A DNA stretch of 64,000 nucleotides from Azonexaceae bacterium s22 (GCA_016617495.1 WYCU01000004.1:248001-312000), one strand, 5' to 3'; shown: positions 7,678 to 22,012, numbered from the stretch's first letter. The notes: a model not told the origin generated them from the letters alone. A program made the numbers and translations.

Positions 7678-10674
7678 ATGACCCAGGTTCACGAGACCGC
7701 GTATCCCCGGCTGAAAGCGGACCCATCGGCACAGGATCTCGACGAGATTTATACCCTGACACCCGATGAAATTACGTTCATCGACCAAACCGTCAAACGG
7801 CCGACCGCCCGCACGGTAGCTTTTCTCTACCTGAAGCTGTTTCAGCGGTTGGGTTACTTTATCCGTCTCAAGGATGTGCCGAGCGCTATCCGTCAGCACA
7901 TTGTCGCCCAAACGGGATTCGCTCGCCCGCCGAGGCTGGACGAGTTGTTGCAATTCGATCGATCGACCGGACGCGAACGGTTAGTCGAATCGCTGCGTCG
8001 ATACCTGAATGTCCGGCCATTAAACCAGGACGGCCGGGCCTGGTTACAGCACATCGCCGAGACAGCCGCTGACAACCGCCACGTCGTAGCCGATATCATC
8101 AACGTGATGCTGGAGGAACTGGTCCATCATCGCTATGAGTTGCCCGGTTTCACGGTCCTGGATCGATTGGCCATCCATGCTCGCGAGAAGATTCACGAAG
8201 TGCATTTTGCGGGGATCGCCAACCAACTTGATGGCAAGGTGAAGGAACGGATCGACAGCCTGTTCAAGGTCAGCCGGGATGAATCCAGCACAACCTGGAA
8301 CATGCTCAAACGGGAACCGAAAAAGCCAACCAATAAGGAAACCCGCTCTTACCTGCAACACATCCGGCGGTTGCAATTACTAGTTGAGCAATTGCCCCAG
8401 CCTTACATTCCCGTTCCTAAACTCAAGCAATATCGCTACATCGCTCGCTCTCTGAATGCCAGCGAGATGGCGGAACTGAAACCGCAGAAGCGTTACGCGC
8501 TGGCGGTCATTTATATCCGTGCACAGTTTGCCCAGACGCTCGATGATGCAGCAGACCTGTTCATGCGCATGCTTCAGAACCTGGATAACCAAGCACGCAA
8601 CAAATTGGGGGAGTACCAGCAGGAACATCAGCAGCGAACGGATCGCCTGATCGGACAATTGAAGGAGGTGCTGCTGGCCTATCAGATCAATGGCACCGAC
8701 CAGCAGCGAGTCGAAGCCATCGGCTCCAGCCTGATCGCGGACGTAGACGATTTGGTGGCCATCTGCGACGAACATATGGCCTATGCTGGCCGCAATCATC
8801 TGCCGTTCCTCATTCAACCCTACAAGGCCGTTCGCGCCCAACTACTCAATTGTATCGAAATCATCAATCCACAGAGCAGTAGCGAGGACGATACCTTGAT
8901 CCGGATGATGAAGGTATTGCAGGGGCTGCGCAGCACGCGTCACGAAATGGTGCCGATTTCTTTACTCGAACTGGATGCAGAACAAGATCTCCAATGGCTG
9001 CCCAGCGCTTGGCGCAAGCTGGTTGTCACGGAGCGCACCGATGGGCGAATTGCCACAATAAACCGCCGCTACTTTGAACTGGCAGTCCTGTACGCCATTC
9101 GCGATGAGCTCAAGTCAGGCGATCTCTTTATCCAGCACGGCGAGCGCTACGACGACTATCGCGAACAGTTGGTTGACGATGCAACCCTGGCTCGCGAACT
9201 GACTGAATATGGACAGGTGACGGGGATCGAAACCGGTCCCAAGGCGTTCACCCAGGCACTGAAAGTTGCATTGTTAGAAACCGCTGAAGCCGTCGATGCC
9301 GTGTTCCCGGAAAATGCCCACGCCGAAATCGTTGACGGCCGTCTGATCCTGAAAAAACCACCGGCCAGCGAACTGCTACCCGGCATCCGCCAGATCGATC
9401 ATCTGATCACGGAGCACATGGAGAACGTCAGCATCGTTGACGTGCTGATCGATACAGAGCGCTGGCTGCAACTGCATAAGTTGTTCCGGCCCTTGATGGG
9501 AACCGAAAGCCGGATCGAGGAATTGCGCCCAAGAGTGATCAGTACCTTATTCTGTTACGGCTGCAATCTTGGCCCCACCCAGACTGCGCGCTCGATTCGC
9601 GGCATGAGCCGAAAACAGGTCGCCTGGCTCAACATCAAGTACGTCACGGAAGAGGCGCTGGAACAAGCCATCGTCAAAGTGATCAATGCCTACAACAAGT
9701 TTGAATTGCCCAGCTACTGGGGGTCAGGAAAACATGCCTCAGCCGATGGTACGAAATGGAACCTCTACGAGCAGAACCTGATTTCCGAGCATCACATCCG
9801 TTACGGTGGCTACGGCGGCATCGGCTACTACCACGTCTCCGACAAGTTCATTGCCTTGTTCAGCCACTTTATTTCCTGTGGCACCTACGAGGGAACGCAC
9901 ATCCTCGACGGCTTGATGACCAATACCTCGGACATCCGACCGGACACCATTCATGGTGATACGCAAGCCCAGAGCTACACGGTTTTTGCCTTGTCGCATC
10001 TGCTTGGAATCAAGCTGATGCCCCGTATCCGTGGCATCAAGGATCTGGTATTCCATCGTCCAGAGAGCGGTAAAAAGTTCGCGCACATTGACCGGCTATT
10101 CACTGACGACATCAACTGGCAACTAATCGAAACGCATTTGCCGGATATGTTGCGGGTGGCCGTCTCCATCAAGCTCGGCAAAATCTCGGCCTCGGCCATC
10201 CTGCGCCGTCTGGGAACCTACAGCCGCAAGAACAAACTGTATTTCGCCTTCAAGGAATTGGGCAAGGTCGTGCGGACCATGTTCTTGCTGAAATACGTCG
10301 GCGATGTCGAGCTACGCAAACTCATCCATTCCGAAACCAACAAGTCAGAACAGTTCAATGGCTTCGCCAAGAAGCTGTTCTTCGGCGGAGAAGGGGAGAT
10401 CGCTGAGAACCTGCGCCACGAGCAACGCAAGGTTATCAAGTACAACCATCTCGTCGCCAATATGGTGATCCTGCACAACGTAGTCGGGATGAGTCGGGTA
10501 TTGAAGCAGCTACAGGCCGAGGGTGCGCTGATCAATCAGGAAGTCCTGGCCGGTTTGGCGCCATACCGCCTGGAACACATCAATCGCTTCGGCGACTATG
10601 TTCTTGATTTCCGTCGAAAGGTTGAGGTCTTGGCGGACGGCTTTCGGATTCTCGAAGCCGAATCAGCAGCTTAG
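7678..10674 (+). CDS. tnpA: Tn3-family transposase TnpA
   Basis: A full-length 998-residue DDE transposase of replicative Tn3-family elements. The first Asp is in SADGTKW, the second in HGDTQAQSY and the Glu in GEIAENLRHEQRK, all with conserved surroundings. The N-terminal half is the DUF4158-type end-binding region. The frame is open upstream into the recombinase gene, but the ATG at 7678 gives the standard N terminus. No frameshift or internal stop is seen, so the element may still be active. A candidate terminal repeat lies 215 bases downstream. Confidence 0.95.
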   Translation: MTQVHETAYPRLKADPSAQDLDEIYTLTPDEITFIDQTVKRPTARTVAFLYLKLFQRLGYFIRLKDVPSAIRQHIVAQTGFARPPRLDELLQFDRSTGRERLVESLRRYLNVRPLNQDGRAWLQHIAETAADNRHVVADIINVMLEELVHHRYELPGFTVLDRLAIHAREKIHEVHFAGIANQLDGKVKERIDSLFKVSRDESSTTWNMLKREPKKPTNKETRSYLQHIRRLQLLVEQLPQPYIPVPKLKQYRYIARSLNASEMAELKPQKRYALAVIYIRAQFAQTLDDAADLFMRMLQNLDNQARNKLGEYQQEHQQRTDRLIGQLKEVLLAYQINGTDQQRVEAIGSSLIADVDDLVAICDEHMAYAGRNHLPFLIQPYKAVRAQLLNCIEIINPQSSSEDDTLIRMMKVLQGLRSTRHEMVPISLLELDAEQDLQWLPSAWRKLVVTERTDGRIATINRRYFELAVLYAIRDELKSGDLFIQHGERYDDYREQLVDDATLARELTEYGQVTGIETGPKAFTQALKVALLETAEAVDAVFPENAHAEIVDGRLILKKPPASELLPGIRQIDHLITEHMENVSIVDVLIDTERWLQLHKLFRPLMGTESRIEELRPRVISTLFCYGCNLGPTQTARSIRGMSRKQVAWLNIKYVTEEALEQAIVKVINAYNKFELPSYWGSGKHASADGTKWNLYEQNLISEHHIRYGGYGGIGYYHVSDKFIALFSHFISCGTYEGTHILDGLMTNTSDIRPDTIHGDTQAQSYTVFALSHLLGIKLMPRIRGIKDLVFHRPESGKKFAHIDRLFTDDINWQLIETHLPDMLRVAVSIKLGKISASAILRRLGTYSRKNKLYFAFKELGKVVRTMFLLKYVGDVELRKLIHSETNKSEQFNGFAKKLFFGGEGEIAENLRHEQRKVIKYNHLVANMVILHNVVGMSRVLKQLQAEGALINQEVLAGLAPYRLEHINRFGDYVLDFRRKVEVLADGFRILEAESAA

Positions 10675-10859
10675 AGAATAAACGGGGATTTTTTCATGAT
10701 TCCCGGCCGACCCTCGAGGAAGCTCGGAAGATTCATTACGGCGAAAGTCCTGTGCGCAATATTCGAGGGCAAGCTTCTGCCGACGAATTGGAAGCATTGG
10801 CCGATGAGGGTATTGAATGTTTGTCGCTGCCAGTCCCGGACGAAAATGATTTGCATTGA
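10626..10859 (+). pseudogene. Coding-like remnant between tnpA and the transposon end
   Basis: A frame open from 10626 to the TGA at 10859 reads like real protein in its last 55 codons (HDSRPTLEEARKIHY, then SADELEALADEGIE and a Cys-Leu-Ser-Leu tail). It has no ATG, GTG or TTG start and its first part overlaps tnpA in another frame. It may be the 3' remainder of a small gene cut when the transposon lost its interior or end-proximal cargo. No family recognised. Confidence 0.3.
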
Positions 10860-10889
10860 AAACGGTGATCGATTTCTTCGAGGGTTAAG

Positions 10890-10929
10890 TAAGTTTACAT
10901 AATACAAATTATGCGAATTAATGTACCCC
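10890..10929 (-). repeat. Candidate right terminal inverted repeat of the Tn3 element
   Basis: Read from the outside (minus strand), the sequence begins GGGGTACATTAATTCGC, matching the GGGG start of Tn3-family 38-bp terminal repeats. An internal dyad CATAAT-ACAA-ATTATG lies at 10898-10913. It follows the tnpA 3' end, where the repeat should be, and host sequence resumes at once. GATCG at 10930-10934 would be the target duplication. No matching left repeat is visible in the window, so the left end may lie upstream of base 1. Confidence 0.5.
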
Positions 10930-10965
10930 GATCGCTAAGGTGCATAGGCGATCAGGTTGCGTGGC

Positions 10966-11622
10966 TTATTTGATTTCGATCGTGACCGACTTGCCAGAGC
11001 GCCCGCCGGCTCGCCGAAGAAGCTCTGCAATATCGGTGTTTTGATTTTTTAATGCGATATCCATTGCCGTTTCTCCAGACTGAAGTTTGGCATTGGGATC
11101 TGCCCGGGAGGCCAGGAGAATCTTGACAATTTCGATATAGCCACCGCGCGAAGCGACGATCAGAGGGGTGCTGCCATTTTCGCTGGCCGCATTGACGTCG
11201 GCGCCGGCCTTGATCAAATCTTTGGCTATATCGGTGTTTCCATTGAATGCGGCGTAGGCCAATGGCGTCCAACCCTCCATGTTCACCTTTGCCCCGGCGG
11301 CGATCAGGCGATCGACCACGCTACGATGACCGCGAAATGCGGCAAGACGTAGCGCAGTGTCACCGGCTGCATTTCTGGCATTGACCTTTGCGCGTTGCGT
11401 AATCAGAAATTCCACGAGTTCGACGTGTCCTTCGCGAGCCGCCAGCATCAGCAAGGTATTGCCTTCAAGGTCCGTGGTGTCAACCGCAGCCCCACGACGG
11501 ACCATTTGTGCGACATCGCTTGTGTCCCCCATTTTTGCGGAATTCAGGAGGTCGTCGTAAGTGGCAGCCGAAGCAAGCGCTGGTGCGAGGCAAATCAGGA
11601 GGACAACAAGGTACTTTTTCAT
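10966..11622 (-). CDS. Exported ankyrin-repeat protein
   Basis: A 218-residue protein with a cleavable signal peptide (MKKYLVVLLICLAPALASA) and about five ankyrin repeats over residues 25-205, shown by recurring GNTLLMLAAREGH, GDTALRLAAFRGH, GWTPLAYAAFNGN and GSTPLIVASRGGY segments. It probably acts in the periplasm as a protein-binding scaffold. Its ATG overlaps the tatD stop by four bases, making it the last gene of the mltG-tmk-holB-pilZ-tatD operon. Such an ankyrin gene at this place is common in Rhodocyclales-type genomes; its partner is unknown. Confidence 0.88.
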   Translation of the reverse strand: MKKYLVVLLICLAPALASAATYDDLLNSAKMGDTSDVAQMVRRGAAVDTTDLEGNTLLMLAAREGHVELVEFLITQRAKVNARNAAGDTALRLAAFRGHRSVVDRLIAAGAKVNMEGWTPLAYAAFNGNTDIAKDLIKAGADVNAASENGSTPLIVASRGGYIEIVKILLASRADPNAKLQSGETAMDIALKNQNTDIAELLRRAGGRSGKSVTIEIK

Positions 11623-12401
11623 GGCGTAACGGCGTATCCGGCGTGTTTGAACAGGCGAAAGAAATTAGAGGTCGTGGCTTCGGCCAGTGCTTCCGTCGAG
11701 ATACCACGAATCCGCGCGATCTCATCGGCAACATAACGAACGTACGAAGGTTCGTTCAGCTTTCCGCGATAGGGGGTTGGTGCCAAGTAAGGGGCATCGG
11801 TTTCTACCAAGAGCCGATCGAGCGGTGTGTTGCGAGCGACCTCTTTGATTTCGTGTGCATTTTTGAATGTCACAATCCCCGAAAGGGAAATGTGAAAGCC
11901 CAAATCAAGGGCTCGACGGGCAACTGCCCAAGTTTCAGTGAAGCAATGCATCACGCCACCCACTTCACCCCCCTCCTCTTCTTGCAATATCCTGAGCGTG
12001 TCTTCCGCTGCGTCACGCATATGAATGACCAGGGGTTTTTGTAACTGGCGGGCTGCGCGGATATGCCGCCGGAAGCGAGCGCGTTGCCATTCCGGACAAT
12101 CCTTGTGCCAATGGTAGTCGAGGCCGGTCTCCCCAATCGCAATCACCTTTCGATGCGCGCCGAGTGCGACCAGTTCCTCGATTTCCGGGTCATGGGCATC
12201 GGCGTATTCAGGGTGGAGGCCGACTGTGGCAAAGAGATTGTCGTGTGCTTCTGCCAGTGCCAGAACACGACTGAAATCTTCGATGTTGACCCCAATGCAT
12301 ACTGCGTGCGTTACGCCATTGGCGTCCATGCGCTCCAGCAAGCGCGGTAGTTGTGCTGCCAGCTCGGGAAAATCAAGGTGGCAATGGGAATCGACCAACA
12401 T
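11619..12401 (-). CDS. tatD: TatD-family metal-dependent hydrolase/DNase
   Basis: A 260-residue TIM-barrel amidohydrolase-like enzyme of the TatD/YcfH family, cytoplasmic. Metal ligands are visible: HCHLDF at residues 6-11, the Glu in IGETGLDY, His in VIHMRDA, MHCFTE and the final Asp in VETDAPYLAP. The family has 3'-5' exonuclease or D-aminoacyl-tRNA deacylase-like activities. It lies downstream of holB and pilZ, the standard proteobacterial order, with an 8-base gap to pilZ. Confidence 0.93.
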   Translation of the reverse strand: MLVDSHCHLDFPELAAQLPRLLERMDANGVTHAVCIGVNIEDFSRVLALAEAHDNLFATVGLHPEYADAHDPEIEELVALGAHRKVIAIGETGLDYHWHKDCPEWQRARFRRHIRAARQLQKPLVIHMRDAAEDTLRILQEEEGGEVGGVMHCFTETWAVARRALDLGFHISLSGIVTFKNAHEIKEVARNTPLDRLLVETDAPYLAPTPYRGKLNEPSYVRYVADEIARIRGISTEALAEATTSNFFRLFKHAGYAVTP

Positions 12402-12409
12402 TGCAAGCG

Positions 12410-12775
12410 CTATAAGGTGTGCGTTGGACGCGTAGACTGCAGTACCCCGCCTAGCAGAGCTTCAATCTTCCGGCGCGCTTCCTGGCCACTTTCATCGGAA
12501 TTGAAGTGAACGCCAATACCTTGTGCGCGACCATTTTGAGCACCCGCTGGCGTAATCCAGACTACGGTGCCGGCAATTGGCAGCTTGGCCGGGTCGTCCA
12601 TCAGCGAAAGCAGCATGAACACCTCGTCGCCGATGTTGTAGTTGCGCGAGGTGGGAATAAAGATACCAGCATTACGCAAATGAGGCATATACGCCGCATA
12701 GAGCGCCGATTTGGAGTTGATGTTGAGGGAGAGTACGCTTGGGCGTTGGGGAATTGCGGGTTTTCCGTCGCTCAT
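12410..12775 (-). CDS. pilZ: PilZ-domain protein (type IV pilus PilZ type)
   Basis: A 121-residue single PilZ domain. The segment GIFIPTSRNYNIGDEVFMLLSL and later GTVVWITP are typical of the pilus-assembly PilZ branch. This branch usually lacks the RxxxR c-di-GMP motif, which I also do not see, so it likely works by contacts with PilB/FimX rather than by nucleotide binding. Its start overlaps the holB stop by four bases. The holB-pilZ-tatD order is conserved in beta- and gammaproteobacteria. Confidence 0.9.
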   Translation of the reverse strand: MSDGKPAIPQRPSVLSLNINSKSALYAAYMPHLRNAGIFIPTSRNYNIGDEVFMLLSLMDDPAKLPIAGTVVWITPAGAQNGRAQGIGVHFNSDESGQEARRKIEALLGGVLQSTRPTHTL

Positions 12776-13800
12776 CGTTCTGTCGGATGCAGTAGTGAGA
12801 GGTAATCCATGAACAAGCCTTCAAGAAACAGGCGTACATTCAATGGTTGCTCGGCCTCGCGGCGCTTCGTCAGGAGTGCTCGGTAAGCTTTGGCAAGGGT
12901 TGTTGGTGGAATCATAGCAGCCAGCTTGCCAATTGCTTCCTTTTGGCCGGAAAAATATCTGACGGGAAGCCCTTCTCTGGCGAGCATCAGGTCAACAAAC
13001 CATTTTTGGAATACGTCTACAACAGTGTGTAAAGCGTGCCGTCCTTTTCCATCCTTCAGTAGCTTTTCGATTTCCGTAGCCAGCTTGATTGGATCCTGTT
13101 TGTTGAGGGTGCCAAGTTGCTTCGCGATAAGCGTTACCAGCTCGCCCTTCCCGGAGTCCGCCAGTTCCTTTGCCAACACCGGGGCGCCGCCAGCAAATGC
13201 CAGCCAGTGTTCGGCATTGTGGACGCCCATGGATTCAAGCATCTGTATCGATCGAGCGGTGCTCGGAATGGGGATGGGCACGACCTGACACCGACTACGG
13301 ATCGTCGGCAGAAGTCTGAGTGGCTCATTGGAAACCAATAAAAACAATGTGCCTGGAGTTGGTTCTTCAAGTGTTTTAAGCAATGAATTTGCCGTTGCAC
13401 GATTCATGGCTTCGGCCGGATTCACAACGATGACCTTATATCCGCTGCGGTGGCTGCCCACATTCACGAAATCCGAAATCGAACGAACCTGTTCAATGGT
13501 GATTTGTTGACTCGCCTTCTTTTTGCCTTCTTCGGTGTCGCCCTCCTCTGCAGCCTGAGGTTGGAGTAGCCGGAAGTCGGGATGATTGCCAAGTTCAAAC
13601 CAGTTACACGCCTGGCACTTCCCGCAGGCGTTGCCATCGGCTTGCCGTGATTCACAAAGCAAGGCTTTGGCATAAGCGAGCGTCAGGGCGGTTTTCCCAA
13701 TGCCGCGCTGACCTGCGATGAGCAAGGCATGCGGAAGCCGTCCGCCAATCAATGACAGCAAATATCGCCAAGGGTCATCATGGATAGCAACGATATTCAT
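12772..13800 (-). CDS. holB: DNA polymerase III delta' subunit
   Basis: Clamp-loader subunit of the replicative polymerase, 342 residues. It has a P-loop-like [18 protein letters not shown] near residues 33-50, four zinc-binding cysteines in CESRQ...CGKCQAC, and the sensor region [18 protein letters not shown]. It cooperates with tau/gamma and delta to load the beta clamp. An ATGA overlap with the tmk stop supports the start at 13800; an ATG two codons earlier is possible. Confidence 0.95.
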   Translation of the reverse strand: MNIVAIHDDPWRYLLSLIGGRLPHALLIAGQRGIGKTALTLAYAKALLCESRQADGNACGKCQACNWFELGNHPDFRLLQPQAAEEGDTEEGKKKASQQITIEQVRSISDFVNVGSHRSGYKVIVVNPAEAMNRATANSLLKTLEEPTPGTLFLLVSNEPLRLLPTIRSRCQVVPIPIPSTARSIQMLESMGVHNAEHWLAFAGGAPVLAKELADSGKGELVTLIAKQLGTLNKQDPIKLATEIEKLLKDGKGRHALHTVVDVFQKWFVDLMLAREGLPVRYFSGQKEAIGKLAAMIPPTTLAKAYRALLTKRREAEQPLNVRLFLEGLFMDYLSLLHPTER

Positions 13801-14411
13801 GAACAAAACGTTACGACAGTATTCTCAAGTACATTGCGAATATCGTCGATGCTTTGTTGGGCATTGATGACGTGTATTCGGGATGGTGCGGCATGGGCAC
13901 GTTCGAGATAGGCTTGGCGTACCCTTTCGTGGAAATCGGCTCGCTCTTGTTCGAATCGATCCAGTGAGCGTTCAGCCAGTGCAATGCGTTCGCGCGCCAC
14001 ATCCAGTGGGAGGTCGAAGAGCAAGGTGAGGTCAGGTTGGAGGTGACCATGAACCCACGATTCGAGTTGCTGGAGTTTCGCGCGTTCGAGGCCCCGACCA
14101 CCGCCCTGGTAGGCGTAGGTGGCATCTGTAAATCGGTCGCAGACCACCCAGTCTCCTCTCGCCAAAGCCGGTTCGATGACTTGTGCCAAATGTTCGCGTC
14201 GCGCAGCGAACATCAGCAGTGTCTCGGTTTCCAGATGCATTGGTTCGTGGAGCAACAAATCGCGCAATCGTTCGCCGAGTTGGGTGCCCCCAGGCTCTCT
14301 GGTCATGAGCACCGTATGGCCTTTGGAGCGCAGCAATTCAGTGAGCCACTCGACGTGGCTACTCTTCCCGGCGCCGTCGATGCCTTCAAAGGTGATGAAT
14401 TTGCCCTTCAT
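13797..14411 (-). CDS. tmk: Thymidylate kinase
   Basis: Phosphorylates dTMP to dTDP for DNA synthesis. The 204-residue length is typical, with the P-loop [11 protein letters not shown] at residues 8-18, the TREPGG dTMP-binding motif near residue 37, the DRF motif, and a LID region with Arg residues ([19 protein letters not shown]). It overlaps mltG and holB by four bases on each side, so the operon is translationally coupled. Confidence 0.96.
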   Translation of the reverse strand: MKGKFITFEGIDGAGKSSHVEWLTELLRSKGHTVLMTREPGGTQLGERLRDLLLHEPMHLETETLLMFAARREHLAQVIEPALARGDWVVCDRFTDATYAYQGGGRGLERAKLQQLESWVHGHLQPDLTLLFDLPLDVARERIALAERSLDRFEQERADFHERVRQAYLERAHAAPSRIHVINAQQSIDDIRNVLENTVVTFCS

Positions 14412-15412
14412 TTTGCGCTCCGTTGATATTTATTGACCGCTCTGTTGTGTTCTTCGAGCGTACGTGAAAAGACGCTGCTTCCGTCGCCCCGTGCCACAAA
14501 ATAGAGTGCATCGCTGTCAGCCGGGTGCAAGGCGGCTTGAAGCGAGGCCTGGCTTGGCATGGCAATGGGCGTCGGCGGTAGACCCGCGCGGGTGTATGTG
14601 TTGTAGGCGGTGTCGGCTTGCAAGTCGCGCTTGCGCAGGTTGCCATCGAAGGCGTCGCCAAGGCCGTAGATTACGGTTGGATCGGTTTGCAACAACATGC
14701 CTTTGCGCAAACGGTTGACGAACACCGCGGCAACGAGCGCCCGGTCTTCCGCCCGGCCGGTTTCCTTTTCGACAATTGAGGCCATGATCAGGGCTTCATA
14801 AGGGGTGCGGTAAGGTAGCCCTGCCGCACGTTCCGCCCAGGCCTGATCCAGCTTTTTGCGCATGGCGCGGTTGGCGCGTTGGAGCAACTCTTCGTCGCTC
14901 GATTGTTTGTCGAAAAGGTAGGTGTCGGGGAAGAGCCAGCCTTCCGGGGTCTGACCGTCAATAGCGAGCTTTGACGCAATTTCGGCATCAGTAAGATCTT
15001 TGAAACGATGCGTTAAATCAGGGTGTTGGGCAATCTTTCTGATCCACTGCCTGAATGTCTGGCCTTCCAGCAACAGGATTTCACCTTGCGATACTTCGCC
15101 TTTGGCGATTTTTGAAAGCAGTTGGTCCGGCGTAATGCCAGCCTTCACGGCATAGCTGCCGGCTTTGATCCCCGTGGTTGCGCCCCGAACGCGCGCGAGC
15201 AGTACAAAAAGATTGGCGTTGAGGTCGATGCCGGCTTCGCGTGCCTGCTGCACAGCGCCTCGCAGGCTGCTACCGGACACAATACGAAAATCGACCGCAG
15301 GTTCGGCCAATTCGATGGGTGAATTGGCCCAGTGGTAGCCGAAACCCAGTGCGGACGCGGCAAGTATGACAACAACGACAAATAATCCCGTGATGATTCG
15401 CACGGTGGCCAC
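14408..15412 (-). CDS. mltG: Endolytic murein transglycosylase MltG
   Basis: Inner-membrane lytic transglycosylase that cuts nascent peptidoglycan strands and sets glycan length. 334 residues: a single N-terminal membrane anchor (residues 5-27), a LysM-like segment ([24 protein letters not shown]) and the YceG catalytic domain with the active Glu in [22 protein letters not shown]. It is the first gene of the mltG-tmk-holB-pilZ-tatD operon and is divergent from ygfZ. Confidence 0.95.
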   Translation of the reverse strand: MATVRIITGLFVVVVILAASALGFGYHWANSPIELAEPAVDFRIVSGSSLRGAVQQAREAGIDLNANLFVLLARVRGATTGIKAGSYAVKAGITPDQLLSKIAKGEVSQGEILLLEGQTFRQWIRKIAQHPDLTHRFKDLTDAEIASKLAIDGQTPEGWLFPDTYLFDKQSSDEELLQRANRAMRKKLDQAWAERAAGLPYRTPYEALIMASIVEKETGRAEDRALVAAVFVNRLRKGMLLQTDPTVIYGLGDAFDGNLRKRDLQADTAYNTYTRAGLPPTPIAMPSQASLQAALHPADSDALYFVARGDGSSVFSRTLEEHNRAVNKYQRSAK

Positions 15413-15495
15413 CAGTCCGAATCGCAGGTAAACCCTGCGAAAACGCGCATAATTGAGGGGTCGATATAATAACGCAATCCTGACAGGAGCCTTTT

Positions 15496-16509
15496 ATGAA
15501 CCCCAATTGGCGCAGCTTTCTGGAGTCGGCAGATGCACGTTTTGACGGCGCTGCCGACGAAGTCCTCGATTTCGGGAGTTTGTCCGACGAGCTTTCCGCA
15601 GCCCATCGGCAGACGGTACTTGTTCCATTGACGCATCTCTCGCAAATCGATGTCAGCGGCGAGGATGCCAAGGCCTTTTTGCATAGCCAATTTACAAGCG
15701 ATATCAATCACTTGGCATCTGGTCAGTTGCAGTTGTCCGCGTGGTGCTCGGCCAAAGGCCGGATGTTGGCCAGTTTTCTGGTGTCTCACAACGATGCAAG
15801 TTATCGCCTGATCCTCGCGGCAGATCTGGAGCAGACCACACTCAAACGGCTGCAAATGTTCGTGCTGCGCGCCAAGGTCAAACTGGCCAGTTTGCGCGAT
15901 GCCCAGGTGTTGCTCGGGCTCTCCGGCCCTCAGGCGGCGGAAGTCCTGGCAGATGCATCGCTTCCCGTTCCTGAGGCAATGCATTGCGCGGTAGCGGGCG
16001 ACTTGGCGGTACAGGCCCTGGCCGACGGGCGCTATCTGGTTTCGGTGAGCGCAGATAAAGCCGCAGCGCTGTGGCAAAAACTGACGGTCAAGGCACGCCC
16101 TGCCGGTCTGCCGGTCTGGCGTTGGCTGGACGTACAGGCTGCTTTCCCGCTCGTTTCTGCAGCGACCAAAGAGGAATTCGTGCCGCAAATGGCCGATTTC
16201 GAAAAGCTGGGCGGCGTCAGTTTCCACAAGGGGTGTTATCCGGGCCAGGAAGTTGTGGCGCGGACGCAGTATCTCGGCAAGGTCAAACGGCACCTTTACC
16301 GTGTTCGTTCCGAAGCGCCGCTTGTTCCCGGGGCTGATCTCCTTTCTCCGGAAAACCCGGATCAGGCAGCGGGCAAGATTCTCTCAGCCTCCCCTTCCCC
16401 GGCCGGTGGTTTCGAGGGCTTGGCCGTGGTTCAGTCCAATTTTGCATCCAGCCTGCATTTGGCCTCGCGGGAAGGCCCCAAAGTTGAATCTGTCGCGGTC
16501 AACCCCTAA
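15496..16509 (+). CDS. ygfZ: Folate-binding protein YgfZ
   Basis: Tetrahydrofolate-dependent factor for iron-sulfur cluster maintenance, related to the aminomethyltransferase GcvT fold. 337 residues. The diagnostic motif KGCYPGQEVVARTQYLG with the functional Cys lies at about residue 245. GACAGGAG stands well placed before the ATG. The intergenic region to mltG contains a TATAAT box at about 15464-15469 that may serve this gene. Divergence from mltG is conserved in betaproteobacteria. Confidence 0.95.
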   Translation: MNPNWRSFLESADARFDGAADEVLDFGSLSDELSAAHRQTVLVPLTHLSQIDVSGEDAKAFLHSQFTSDINHLASGQLQLSAWCSAKGRMLASFLVSHNDASYRLILAADLEQTTLKRLQMFVLRAKVKLASLRDAQVLLGLSGPQAAEVLADASLPVPEAMHCAVAGDLAVQALADGRYLVSVSADKAAALWQKLTVKARPAGLPVWRWLDVQAAFPLVSAATKEEFVPQMADFEKLGGVSFHKGCYPGQEVVARTQYLGKVKRHLYRVRSEAPLVPGADLLSPENPDQAAGKILSASPSPAGGFEGLAVVQSNFASSLHLASREGPKVESVAVNP

Positions 16510-17246
16510 AAACAGGCAAAAATCGGCATGTGCCTGATCCTTGTTGGGTGGCGGGTACATTCCGACTTTCCCTTGGTCGTGGCGGCAAATCGGGACGAGT
16601 ATTATGCTCGTCCCACGGCATTCGCCGATTATTGGGCCGATGCACCGGATATTCTTGCCGGTCGGGACCTGCAAGCAGGCGGCACATGGCTTGGCATTAC
16701 CCGCGGCGGCCGATTTGCCGCGTTGACCAACGTTCGCGAACCGCATGTGCCACCGGGACAAGGTTCGCGCGGGGCGTTAACGCGGCAGTTTCTTGAAGGC
16801 GCTCAATCGGCGGGCGAATATGTGTCCGGCTTGCACGCAAGCGCCTATTCCGGCTTCAACCTGCTTGTTGGCGATGGTGAATCGCTCTGGTATTGCAGCA
16901 ACCGAGATGGCGGCGCCAAGCCCTTGGCACCTGGTGTCTACGGATTGTCCAATCACCTGCTCGATACGCCCTGGCCCAAGTTGGTGACCGCGCGAGAGCG
17001 CTTTGCCAATGCCTTGGGCGCGTTGCCTGAACGCAGTGGCTTGTTCGAGGTACTGGCGGACGATGAAATCGTTGCCGATGAGGCCTTGCCGGAAACCGGC
17101 GTGCCGCTGGAGTGGGAGCGGCGCCTTTCAGCCATCTTCGTACGCTCCGACGTTTATGGCACCCGTGCATCCACGGTATTGCTTCGCTCCGGCACTGGCG
17201 ATTACCTGCTGGAGGAGCGCAGCTTTGGTGCCAACGGCCAACCGCT

Positions 17247-19770
<2,524 letters not shown>

Positions 19771-19789
19771 GGTTTGAATTCACAAAGAC

Positions 19790-19817
19790 GAAGAAAAAGT
19801 GCCGGGAAACCCGGCAC
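19790..19817 (-). terminator. Intrinsic terminator after guaB and the 40-codon gene
   Basis: On the minus strand an 8-bp perfect stem GTGCCGGG/CCCGGCAC with a 3-base loop (19799-19817) is followed by TTTTTCTTCG. It lies between the small gene and guaA, so it should end or attenuate the guaB transcript. Confidence 0.85.
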
Positions 19818-19820
19818 TTG

Positions 19821-19943
19821 TCATAAATCGAATTTACTTGCACCCATTCGATCGAAATAGAGCAGAACCTGCGCAAAGGCGAAGACCGCCGCAATACCGG
19901 CGGATATCACAACGACCTTCAGCCAGACGGGCCATTTGCTCAT
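19821..19943 (-). CDS. Small membrane protein (40 aa) between guaB and guaA
   Basis: A 40-codon frame: a short basic start (MSKWPVWLK), one hydrophobic helix (residues about 9-30, rich in Val/Ala/Phe) and a polar tail. It starts 6 bases after the guaB stop and ends 4 bases before the terminator stem, so it is transcribed with guaB. No strong ribosome-binding site is seen; coupling to guaB termination is likely. The fit between guaB stop and terminator and the clear single-helix topology argue for a real gene. Function unknown. Confidence 0.6.
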   Translation of the reverse strand: MSKWPVWLKVVVISAGIAAVFAFAQVLLYFDRMGASKFDL

Positions 19944-19949
19944 GCCGGA

Positions 19950-21949
<2,000 letters not shown>

Positions 21950-22012
21950 TTCGGCGGTAACTTGAAGATTCGGCAACCGGTTGCAAAGCCGGTTGCGCGT
22001 TCAATCGACGGT

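Noticed and set aside
10696-10902. 68-codon ATG frame after tnpA
   Set aside because: The alternative frame over the same bases is more protein-like, and this frame runs into the terminal repeat.
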